Assembly: GCA_020736575.1 (NCBI GenBank)
Contig: JAGPYM010000015.1
Span: 496,001-560,000, forward strand
DNA from: Thelonectria olida
Lineage: Eukaryota; Ascomycota; Sordariomycetes; Hypocreales; Nectriaceae
Length of the DNA stretch: 64,000 nucleotides
Direction: 5' to 3'
Under the pieces are notes generated by a model. The model was given only the letters and a program-made list of their open reading frames with translations, was not told the origin of the DNA and ran no database searches. The translations under genes were made by a program, and so were the position numbers. This document shows, piece after piece, positions 21,814 to 30,749 of this stretch (its first letter is position 1; each line of letters begins with the position of its first letter).

Positions 21814-22532
21814 GAGGGATGAATGATATGAATAATTGGTGCAAACCATCAATACAACTAATGCATACCACTCTGGGCATGATGCTCGAGGCTTCAATGT
21901 TCTCCGTGTAATGGCATACGAACGGCAAGCGTATCTGACCCAAGTATCCATTGCACAGCCAGGAATGGTTGGGATCTTTGACCTTGAAACTGGATCTTGC
22001 TGGGACACTACTTTGCCCACTTTTGCTTTCAGGGTGTTCAAGGAACCTACTCGTCGAACCACCAATAGATTTGCTCCCAAGCCCCAAATACTGGCAGGGA
22101 TAAGATTAGACATGCTATCTCTACAGTCCATATCCATAGATTCCGAAACGATACAGGAGCCTCAAATCACAACCCTTATTTCGATGATAATCTCGGAGGG
22201 ATGAACGAATCGTATTCTGATACAACCTAATTAAATCAATCTCGGGATACGAACGAGGCAGATCGGAAACCCCGACCATAAGCGGACACTGCCCGGGGAC
22301 CCAAGTTAAGCTCAGACACTTTTAAGCATAAGCGGACAAATTATCATCGGAGACGTAAGCGGCGGTCGGGGACTGAGGCCGGACGTACCGGGGACCTTTC
22401 AGGGATGAGGTCGGTTGTGAGGCTTGATTCGAAACAACCGAATTATACTGAAGATATAATGAACTGTCCCTCGTCTTGAATTTTCCAAGGGTTACTCTTT
22501 CACCTCAGTCTCTCTCGAAAAAGCTATTCGAC
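21814..22532. other. Intergenic with promoter repeats
   Basis: About 720 bp. The last 270 bp before the metalloprotease ATG contain the repeated motifs described separately. The first part has short motif-free frames only. Confidence 0.5.
22277..22395 (+). repeat. Direct repeats upstream of the metalloprotease
   Basis: CATAAGCGGACA occurs exactly at 22277-22288 and 22327-22338 (50-bp spacing), with a related GTAAGCGG at 22355-22362. CGGGGAC occurs at 22294-22300, 22367-22373 and 22389-22395. They lie 140-260 bp before the ATG at 22533. They may be regulator sites or the remains of a small transposable element. Confidence 0.6.
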
Positions 22533-23735
22533 ATGTTGAGCATAGCAGCCTTTTTATTGTTCCTCTGCCCGGCGGCCTCTGTTGCCTCTGCGTGTAAGCC
22601 GCCGACACCGCCCCCTAATAAAAACAGCACTCGATGCAGGCTGCCGGCCCGGAACGACGTGCATTTGAGTGTTGGCTTCGATTTCGCCGGCGACTGTGTT
22701 CCATCCACAGGGGATCTTGGAGCATTTATGATGTTTGTCGACTTTTCGGATGCAGAGGCTCCCAGCTATGATCCGCCAAAGGAGCTCCGCGACGTCTTCT
22801 TCCCGGATGCCGTCGACTGGTATACGAAAGCCAGCTACGGTGCTCTCTCGCTCAACGTAACCGCCGACGTCTCGCGCTATTACCGCATGCCTGCACCCGC
22901 GGCGTCGTATAACTGGGACAGCGGACTCTCCTACGAGCAGCATCAAGCATACATCCAAGACGCCCTGCAAGCATATACGGCGAACGGCACCCGGCCCCCA
23001 CCACCCGAGACTGAAGTTCTTTACATCGTGCCTACGCGCTTCGCAAGCTCGTATATGACACGCTCAATCGCATTTCACGGACGTGCAAATACGAGAGAGG
23101 GCGCTTATGTTGCCAGAAAGACAGTGACATTCGGCACAGACCCGTTCCTCACCTGGGGCTATGGCGCACTGAGCCACGAGACGGGACACACCATGTGCTT
23201 GCCTGACTACTACCCATATGCCTCCGGCTTAGAGACTCGCTATTATGTCGGCGGCTGGAGCGCTATGGGCGACATTGGTGGCCCTGGCCCGGATTTCTTC
23301 TCCTGGGATAAGTGGCGTCTGGGCTGGTTGTCTGACGATAACATCGACTGTGTCGTGGAACACGGAACCAGCGAGCACACCCTCACGCCGCTTGAGGTTA
23401 CGGGCGGCACCAAAGCTGTCGTTATCGCAGCAAACGAGACGGCAGCCCTAGTAGTAGAAGCTCGTGTTGCCGAGGGCTTGGATAGCAAGGTGTGCGCCCC
23501 GGGTGTTCTATTATATACCGTCGACACAACGATACCAACAGGCGAGGGCCCCCTTCGCGTTCTGGATGCCAACCCGTCATCTGGCGGGTGCGGTGATGGT
23601 GACGGTGAGCTGAACGATGCGACGCTGTCGCTGGATGGCGGAAAGAGCACATACGATGTCCCAGGATGGGGGATCACGGTCAAGCTGTTGTCAAAGGATG
23701 GTGGAAAGTTCAAGGTCCAGGTGGATTATTCTTGA
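22533..23735 (+). CDS. Secreted M6-like metalloprotease
   Basis: A 400-residue single-exon protein with a signal peptide (MLSIAAFLLFLCPAASVASA). The zinc site HETGHTMCLPD lies at about residues 215-225, matching HExxHxxxxxD, and is followed by GGWSAMGD, the Met-containing turn pattern of the M6/immune-inhibitor-A-like family. LGAFMMFVDFSD and AVDWYTKASYG are N-terminal features of the same family. It is an extracellular peptidase with unknown substrate. Upstream in-frame codons to 22476 start with TTG only, so the ATG at 22533 is the start. The promoter carries direct repeats. Confidence 0.88.
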   Translation: MLSIAAFLLFLCPAASVASACKPPTPPPNKNSTRCRLPARNDVHLSVGFDFAGDCVPSTGDLGAFMMFVDFSDAEAPSYDPPKELRDVFFPDAVDWYTKASYGALSLNVTADVSRYYRMPAPAASYNWDSGLSYEQHQAYIQDALQAYTANGTRPPPPETEVLYIVPTRFASSYMTRSIAFHGRANTREGAYVARKTVTFGTDPFLTWGYGALSHETGHTMCLPDYYPYASGLETRYYVGGWSAMGDIGGPGPDFFSWDKWRLGWLSDDNIDCVVEHGTSEHTLTPLEVTGGTKAVVIAANETAALVVEARVAEGLDSKVCAPGVLLYTVDTTIPTGEGPLRVLDANPSSGGCGDGDGELNDATLSLDGGKSTYDVPGWGITVKLLSKDGGKFKVQVDYS

Positions 23736-23955
23736 GGCTGTACTGTATCTTAGAGAGGGTGAAAAGCCCCGTCCGTTTTATATCGAGGTAATTAGAACCT
23801 CCACACGCGATAGAAAGTATTTAAAATGACCTCAAAGAAAACATTGGTGGCCTGCTGATTCATTAATCATTCCATCTATGGCATACCTCGTTCTATCATG
23901 TATTAGTCCCGCTGTGCGCTCCCAGTCTGGACTTTCCCTCGTCATTCCCCTCTAA

Positions 23956-26884
23956 TTATAGTGTTGCATAAGCTGCTTCGTCATCTTCGCTACCCAAATA
24001 GTAATGATCAAGCCAGTAGTCAAATCCCTCGTCATCACAACCTGTTATGCCAATCTCTGGGCTCACCAATCTTTGATAAGCTGCCTCTCCGTCTTCACTT
24101 GGTGGAGGTGAGGGATTGACTTCAACCTGTCCCGAGAATTCGTCGTAATCACAATCTTCCTTGTTGACCTGCGAACCCGCCAATCTCCGATACGCTGCCT
24201 CGCCATCTTCGCTACGTTGAGGCGAAGGCTCGTCTTCAATTTGACCCGAGAACTCCTCCGCTTCCCTAGTAAATGCGTCCTCGAATAACTCGTACGATTG
24301 CTCTTCGTCTGATAGCCCCTCGTCCATTCCGTCAAACTCAAGAGGCTCATCGTACGGGGGACTAGGTGAGGGACTCTGGTTATAGCGGGAGTATGCGGGT
24401 GTTTCATCGTGTTTGACGGGTTTTGGCTCCGGGCTATTGTGGTCTATCCGGGGCTCCTCACATTCCGGACATGAAGTATGGCCACAACGCTGCACAGGCT
24501 GTGTCCAATAGTCGTCAGTGCCACCCGTCTCTGGGTACCGTCTGTCGTCCCAGTATGGGCAGCGAGATTCGTTTCCCAACCATAGTCTTTCGAAGTCTTC
24601 CCTGCGATATCTCTTGTTGTACCTTGGCACTCTGGGATAAGATTTGCGGAACTCTCCTATGTCATAGCCGCAAATCGCAAGAGCAGCATCCCAGAGGTCA
24701 CCTCTATAGGAGCCCAGGGAAGAATAGTAATTGTCGTGTTGGTTAGGTAGATACGCTCGCATTGAAACAGTGCTTTCATGGTGATCGAGAGCGGAAATGT
24801 CTGCGTTATGCTGGATCAAGTAAACTAGAGTTTCCAGATCGTCTCGGTCCTCCATTCGATGAGCTGTGTAAACAAGACTATGCAAACACGTGAATCCAAG
24901 TGTCTGGTGATCTTCTGGCGACCATGAACGGAGTATGCGTGCTGTCATCTTGGCCCCTGCAGCGACAAGCATGGCGACTGCCTTTCGCTTGCTCGTCGAC
25001 CTTGACTCGGCCATGCAGATCTGGTGCAGCCTCGTTCTTCCGTTCATATCGGAGCTTTCAAAATCATTCATGGCGAAATGACGACCATGCTTCAAGAAGA
25101 GCTCTACAGATGGCTGCGTCGAGAGTTCAGCATCGAGAAATGGACCAAGGGGGGAGTTACTTACAATATCCACGCTGCAGGCAGTTGACAAAGGGTTGTC
25201 CCATCCCGGGTACGACAGGGTTGGATCAGCCATATTCTCTAACAACACTTGTGTTGTATCATGGCGATTCAATCCTGCTATACGAGACAGAGCAGTCCCA
25301 CTATGCTCTGCCATTTCATCAACGTCTGCGCCAGATTCAATGAGAAATTTGCACATTTCAACGCTTCCCGTAGCGGCGTACTTGCTTAAGGTCAGTATCG
25401 AATCTCGAAAACTACCATAATACTAGTCTCATCTCACGTGTAAAAGTGGCATGCCCTGTTCGTCATGGTCCCTGAGACTTGCTTTCCTCTCGTCCAGCAA
25501 GATTCGTAGTTCGTCGAGTTGACCTCCCTGGACCAAACGAAAGACGGGTGAGTCGTTGGGAAGGATTGGACAGATCGAGATTCGGGGGATACTCTGCATG
25601 CTACGATCGAATAGTTGCCCTTGAGAGACCGAGACGGCAAACATCCATGGGGAGGTCGAGGGACGGAACATGATGTTGGCGACGACATCTCGATAGGTAC
25701 TCATATTTCCGGACGAGTCAGGCTTTGATGTCTGACAAATTCGTCTTCTTTTGTTGGTCGAAATCGTGAGGTAGCCGTGGTCGAGATTGATTTGCTCCCT
25801 GACTCGCTTCTGCTTGATGACGGCCTCGCTGGGTAGACAGGCCAGGAATTGTTTGGAACTTGGGACTGGATATTTACGTCAGCTTTTGCACTTGGACAAT
25901 GTGAATGGATCGTGGTCGCCCAAGAGCACGCACGCCTGAGCGAGAAGTGCAAGGGCATGATAGATCTTCAACCATACCGGCTTGGTTTATTGCGATAATT
26001 GGCGCGGACAGAATCAAACCCTCTATGAGTTTCAGGTCTCTCTGTTCTAGTCGGGCGTCTTCCTTGGTGGTATTATATGCAGCTGCAGGTTCCCTGCCGG
26101 TGCCGTTGTGTTTGACAGAAACTTTGTCCTTTGCGATGACGATGAAATTCCGCAGGTCATCAATAATTCGCTCTGCATCATCGGCGTCTAGGGTCAGTCC
26201 ATCGCAATCAACGAGAGTCGACAGTCGTGAGATGCTCTGCTCAAGTTCAGAGCATAGAGTCATGGCCTCGAGGTCATCTGCGACCGCCCCGGCTGCATTG
26301 TCTGGATCCGCCTGGAGGCTGCCATCCTGAGGTCTCGTGGGCGAGGCATCTTTGTGATCTAGGCGCTCATGGAGTCTTGTCATTTCGCCGAGAATTTGTT
26401 CTAGAATCCCACTCGTTGCTGACGCCTGGGTATCGATTCTCGACGACGTATCTGAAATCGCCTGTGCCTGAAGCAAGCCGAGGTAGAGATTGGCTTGAGT
26501 TGTCTTGTCCCGGATCCTGCTTCGGGCGTCTTCGAGGTCTTTCTCTTTCACATAGGCAAGAGCCCCTCGAAGAATCCGGCTTGATCGACTGCCATTCGCT
26601 TTCGTTGAGAACTGTGAGAGTCGAGCTTCGATGCTCGAAAGCTCGGTGGTGCAAGTCTTCAGCATGCCCTGCAAGGAGACGACTGTGCTGCTCGGAGCAT
26701 GGTTCAGCGAGCAATGGGTCAGCCGCCCGAGCACTGATTGCAGAAGTTGGATGTCCTGCGTCAACTCGCGTAGTGATCTCGGCGCATCCTTGATGCTAGA
26801 TAGCGATTCATGGATGACTTTTGCTGACTTGAGGGCCAACAGAACAAATGCCAGGGTACTGGCGCCTGCGCCGATTGCTTCCAT
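23956..26884 (-). CDS. Ankyrin-repeat protein with fungal NLR/HeLo-like N-terminal domain, three exons
   Basis: Exons 25978-26884, 25438-25865 and 23956-25380 encode 919 residues; the introns are 112 and 57 bp. The N-terminus (MEAIGAGASTLAFVLLAL, SLSSIKDAPRSLREL, LQSVLGRL) is the helical domain found at the front of many fungal STAND/NLR and HeLo-like proteins. Residues 300-420 hold VIKQKRVREQINLDHGYL and a conserved region ending VFRLVQGGQLDELRILL. Ankyrin-like repeats follow (PLLHYAATGSVEMCKFLIESGADVD, GRTRLHQI, GFTCLHSLVY). The last 130 residues are acidic and contain a short repeat, SEDxEAAYxxL, three times. Proteins of this build are linked to cell-death or non-self responses in fungi (family knowledge); the role here is inferred. 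Confidence 0.85.
23960..24260 (-). repeat. C-terminal coding repeat (SEDxEAAYxxL)
   Basis: Three copies: RSEDGEAAYRRL, PSEDGEAAYQRL and GSEDDEAAYATL. The first two sit in a longer unit beginning FSGQ(I/V)E and PSP. Spacing is roughly 42 residues. The DNA copies are diverged, so the motif is kept at protein level. Confidence 0.65.
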
Positions 26885-27367
26885 GTTCAGCGTACAATTG
26901 CAGCGATTCGGAGACTGGATAGTGAGTACTCCAAGTCCATGTTGCCTTCATGCAGTGCAGAGCTGAATGAGGAGGAGCGAAGAGTTGTGTGGCCCATAAT
27001 CTGCCTCGCCAACTCCCTGAGGGTTTAGCCGCCGTGGCTGTGCCAATGGTGGCAGGGATGCATCATGCATGGGTCGCGGCTGGGCGTCACCTCAGATCAT
27101 CGAGGCACTAACCCCCGGGCGTCCTCAAGGCATGCTGGAGAGTGCCTACCAAGTGGATTGCAAATACACTCAAGTTTTGTAATGGTTCATTGGGCCCTTT
27201 CCAATAGTTAGACTGCACTATCGCAATATCAAGGCATTAGACACCGGTGATCTGGTTCGGTTGGTAGAGGAGAGTGATTGTTCCACGCACGTGAAGCTTC
27301 GTCCCCGACGATTAATTAGCTCGGTAGCTAGGATTAAAAATGTCTATAGTTTGAAGAAATGATCGCT
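26885..27367. other. Intergenic, no gene recognised
   Basis: About 480 bp between two minus-strand genes. It should include the promoter of the ankyrin gene. No motif-bearing frame was found. Confidence 0.35.
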
Positions 27368-28774
27368 CTACCCAATGTATCTTCCATACTTGAGAAACTC
27401 TTGATCAGCTTTCAGCCTCTCCATATCCTCCTCCCTCAGCGAAATCCCCAGACTGATCTCGCCATCCGGTGCCTTGGGCATCAAATACATCAAGCTCTCA
27501 AACGGAGTGAACATCGGGCGTCTCACAGACTCTGGCTTTCCGAGCCCGAAATTGAAGTCAAGGTCCCAGCAGTTTACCTTGGACCATGAGCTGAGCAACA
27601 CATCCGTTTCAGGCTTCGACAGAGCTGTAATAGAAAAGCCTGCCTTGTCTGAGAGGCGCTTCACCGCCGTCGCAAGCGCTTGCACACGGAACCGGAGTTT
27701 TGCGGGGTCCAGCTCCGATCGCAATTTTGATGCGATCACACCCAACGGCATGTCCATGAGTTGCTGTGATGTCTCGTTGTGGTAGGTCATGGTTTGAAGG
27801 AGCCCTGGGTAACCTTTGGGAGCTCCGACACAGGATCGCGCGTCAACCGCGCGAGAAAGCTTGATGTTGTCCGTTGGCTGCAGGCGAGGGAGACGCGCCC
27901 TGGTGGTTGACTGCCAAATCAAGGCAGTCAGAGCATCGTCAGTTGAGACAAAAGGTGTTGACGCGTCTCGTGACTTTTCCACGTCTGCCTTGAGCTGGGC
28001 GAGGGACTTGGGGTCGAAAGAAAAGTATACCCAGAGCGCCCTTGGAGGAGGTGATGTAGATTCTAGCGGAGTAGGCGGATGAGGAGGCGGAGGGGGGACC
28101 ATCTGCTCAACGAGCTCGTCGCCTGGCTCGTAGGAATCATCCAAGAATGGGACGACGGTATCTCGTGCAAGGCTTTGCGCTGCTAATTCCTCGTCTGTGA
28201 AGGGTTCGTTTCTGCATGCCTTTGAAAGAAGTCGGATGACTTCGCCTTGGCCAGTCATGTCCATGCAGGCGTGTTGGCCGTTGACGGTGAGAATGAGACC
28301 GCCTTCAATCCAATTGACTTGCAGGAGGAGGACTGGCTCTGGCTCGGATGGGTCATAATTTGGACCTCCTGGGATTGTTCTTCGAGGAGTAATGACATCT
28401 TCGTTAAACATGCTCATGGGGAACTCGGCCTTGCGTAGACGGTCCATGGTTGGCGCGTATGCATCATCTCGTAGGTCTTTGACAACAAGTCGGGGCGTCT
28501 TGTCGAGGGCTTTGATCTTGAAAAGGCCGGAATTGCCCTCGGGGCCAGGTGTGTGGACGACTTGGCCAGCGACCCAAGGAAAGGCGTCGGATAACCGTTC
28601 CAAGCCTTTTTGCAAAGCGTTGACGATGGCATCGTGCGCTGACGGATCACGGACAGGGAAGCACAAGCTGATTTGGGTGTAGATGCGGAGGAGGGGTGAT
28701 TGGCCGAGAATGTCCAAGTCGAGGTCGAGAGCATCGTGAGTGGTAGTAGTAGTTTTGGCAGTGTTTGCATCCAT
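27368..28774 (-). CDS. Trichothecene 3-O-acetyltransferase-like (BAHD-type) acyltransferase
   Basis: A single exon of 468 residues from the ATG at 28774. The catalytic HxxxD is HACMD in VNGQHACMDMTGQGE, at about residue 200. The second BAHD hallmark (DFGWG in plants) appears as DFNFGLGKPE near residue 415, as in fungal trichothecene 3-O-acetyltransferase-like proteins. PFVSTDDALTALIW and DARSCVGAPKGYPG are further family features. It would move an acetyl or acyl group from CoA to a hydroxyl. No trichothecene genes are nearby, so detoxification or an unrelated acceptor is as likely as biosynthesis. The frame extends upstream (ATG at 28870), but the longer N-terminus does not look like the family. 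Confidence 0.85.
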   Translation of the reverse strand: MDANTAKTTTTTHDALDLDLDILGQSPLLRIYTQISLCFPVRDPSAHDAIVNALQKGLERLSDAFPWVAGQVVHTPGPEGNSGLFKIKALDKTPRLVVKDLRDDAYAPTMDRLRKAEFPMSMFNEDVITPRRTIPGGPNYDPSEPEPVLLLQVNWIEGGLILTVNGQHACMDMTGQGEVIRLLSKACRNEPFTDEELAAQSLARDTVVPFLDDSYEPGDELVEQMVPPPPPHPPTPLESTSPPPRALWVYFSFDPKSLAQLKADVEKSRDASTPFVSTDDALTALIWQSTTRARLPRLQPTDNIKLSRAVDARSCVGAPKGYPGLLQTMTYHNETSQQLMDMPLGVIASKLRSELDPAKLRFRVQALATAVKRLSDKAGFSITALSKPETDVLLSSWSKVNCWDLDFNFGLGKPESVRRPMFTPFESLMYLMPKAPDGEISLGISLREEDMERLKADQEFLKYGRYIG

Positions 28775-29368
28775 TTTGAAGAAGAGACTGGTCTTGGAGA
28801 TCCTATGTATTGATTGTGAATGATGAAAGCCAATGTTGAGCTGCTCCGTCTTGGTGTTTATATCTAACATTGAGAGGGATCGATTGCCCCGCACCTGACC
28901 TTATCCAGTTTGCCAGTCTCTCTCATGATGAGTCGAAGCCAAGAGGAGCTCGTTTTGGCCTAGTTCTATGGGACAACCAGGGGCTCACTCACTCATTCCC
29001 TTGCGCCTCAATCTATTGACACTTCACAACGTGTTTGCCACCGTCTTCTGGCGGGATCCTCGATTCATCATCCCTGAATTATACATCCCTTGGCATTGGC
29101 GCTGCTTTTGCTGAGGTGGCTGTTGGACCGCGGAGCTTAACTATGTATGATGGCCCCTTGGGGATTTCATGCGTTATTCCCGACACATGTTCCTCCACCA
29201 AAAATAAGGGAATTCGCAAGCAATTCGCGAGCAAAGAATCTCAGTTGAGCTTGGCTGTCGTGCATGCTCGGTACTTCTTGGTGGCTCAACGAACCGCAAG
29301 CCCACCCAAGTACTGAAAAGCAGTGGCGTGGCCATCACGGAAGATGCAGAATCCTCACATCACGCCCT
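28775..29368. other. Intergenic, no gene recognised
   Basis: About 590 bp between two minus-strand genes: the promoter of the acyltransferase and the 3' flank of the hydrolase. No supported gene or repeat. Confidence 0.35.
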
Positions 29369-30523
29369 CTACTCGACAACAACCGTCTCCCCAATGTCGC
29401 ACAGAAAAATCTCGTCATTCCATTTGAGCCCGCTCTTCTCGCACGCCTCCCTCCATTTCTTGGGCGGCTCCCGCACGTCTTCGTACTGAGCGCTGAGGCC
29501 CCCCCTTACCGTCCCGTAATGCATCCCCAAGCTCCTCTTGCTCTTGATATCTTTGTGGATGCCAATAGAATCCTCAGGGGAGCAATGCACATCAGACATG
29601 AAGGTTCGCGGAGTATAGCAGCCGATTGGCAAAAGCGCCAAATCGAATGGACCGTACTTGCTACCGATTTCTGAGAATGCCGGGCATGTTGGTAACTCGG
29701 ACAAGTCCTTGCCCGCGGCAATGTCCTCTTCTGTAACAGAACGGTAGCCCGTGTCTCCGGCAAAGAATATCACCTTGTGAGAAGACGAGAGTTCCTCAAT
29801 GACCCAGGAGCACCACAACATTCGCGACTCGTCCCATGCACCTCTCCTGCTCCCGTGCTGGCTAGGTGTGCACGCCAACTTGAGGGATCCCACGTCCTTG
29901 ACGGCGATATCGACCTCATCCCACCAGTCCATCTCTGTAACGTGCTCTTCCCGGATGCCGCAACTAGCGAACCATTTCTTGGTGCCCAGACCGCAAAAGA
30001 AATGGAGTGGCCGCTCGCGACGTTTGTCGAAATAAAGAGCTTTGACTGCGACAAGATCCAGATGATCGTAGTGATTATGACTGATGCAAACGACGTCCAC
30101 TTCAGGCAAATCCCCTAGTTGGCATGGTGTGCTCGAAAATCGTTTTGGTCCGATGAATCCTGTTGGGCCCATTCGCTCGCAGAATACAGGATCTATGAGC
30201 ATCCTAATGCCTCGGCCCTGAGATTGCTCAGGCCTCGTTTCAATGAAGAAGCTGGCATGTCCCAACCACGTAGCTTTAGTGCCATGCTTCTGTGCTCCCC
30301 AGTCGGGGGTTTGGATGTTGACGAGCTCGCTTCTGTCTTCTGGCACTGGAACAAAGTTTCTGTCAGACGAGAATCTCACACGCCATATTTCTGCGAGCGT
30401 GTGGCTTTGCCGGAATGATGGCCACGGGTTTCTGAATTGAACGGGAGGATTTCCAACCCAGTGAGCCGGCGGTTCCGTAGTCGCGGCTTTGGGACACGGC
30501 GTGATGGTGATGGAGTCTGACAT
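29369..30523 (-). CDS. NAPE-PLD-type metallo-beta-lactamase-fold hydrolase
   Basis: 384 residues from the ATG at 30523. Further in-frame ATGs at 30541 and 30652 would add 6 or 43 residues without family character. The metal site motif HNHYDHLD is followed by a downstream HGS, the GDTGY motif and a late HYGT, as in N-acyl-phosphatidylethanolamine-hydrolysing phospholipase D and its bacterial/fungal relatives. WLGHASFFIE and IDPVFCERMGP are typical preceding strands. It would cleave a phosphodiester lipid or a related substrate using two zinc ions. The acyltransferase gene lies about 590 bp downstream in the same orientation. No signal peptide is visible. Confidence 0.88.
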   Translation of the reverse strand: MSDSITITPCPKAATTEPPAHWVGNPPVQFRNPWPSFRQSHTLAEIWRVRFSSDRNFVPVPEDRSELVNIQTPDWGAQKHGTKATWLGHASFFIETRPEQSQGRGIRMLIDPVFCERMGPTGFIGPKRFSSTPCQLGDLPEVDVVCISHNHYDHLDLVAVKALYFDKRRERPLHFFCGLGTKKWFASCGIREEHVTEMDWWDEVDIAVKDVGSLKLACTPSQHGSRRGAWDESRMLWCSWVIEELSSSHKVIFFAGDTGYRSVTEEDIAAGKDLSELPTCPAFSEIGSKYGPFDLALLPIGCYTPRTFMSDVHCSPEDSIGIHKDIKSKRSLGMHYGTVRGGLSAQYEDVREPPKKWREACEKSGLKWNDEIFLCDIGETVVVE

Positions 30524-30749
30524 TGATAGATGGTGTTTCATCTGAAAATATTGTGATGATAAAAATGTCAAAGACGAAGAGTTCCGAATCGTCCATCTCC
30601 ATAGATTGGGATTGAAGGATACTTGAATATTGACAGCTGTGGAATGAGTCATGAGTCATTGGAGCATTGAAGCCGGTATTCCCGGGCAACGCATCGTGCT
30701 TCGCATTCGCTAAACCTCGCACTCGCAGCTATCAAAAGGACGCTTCATA

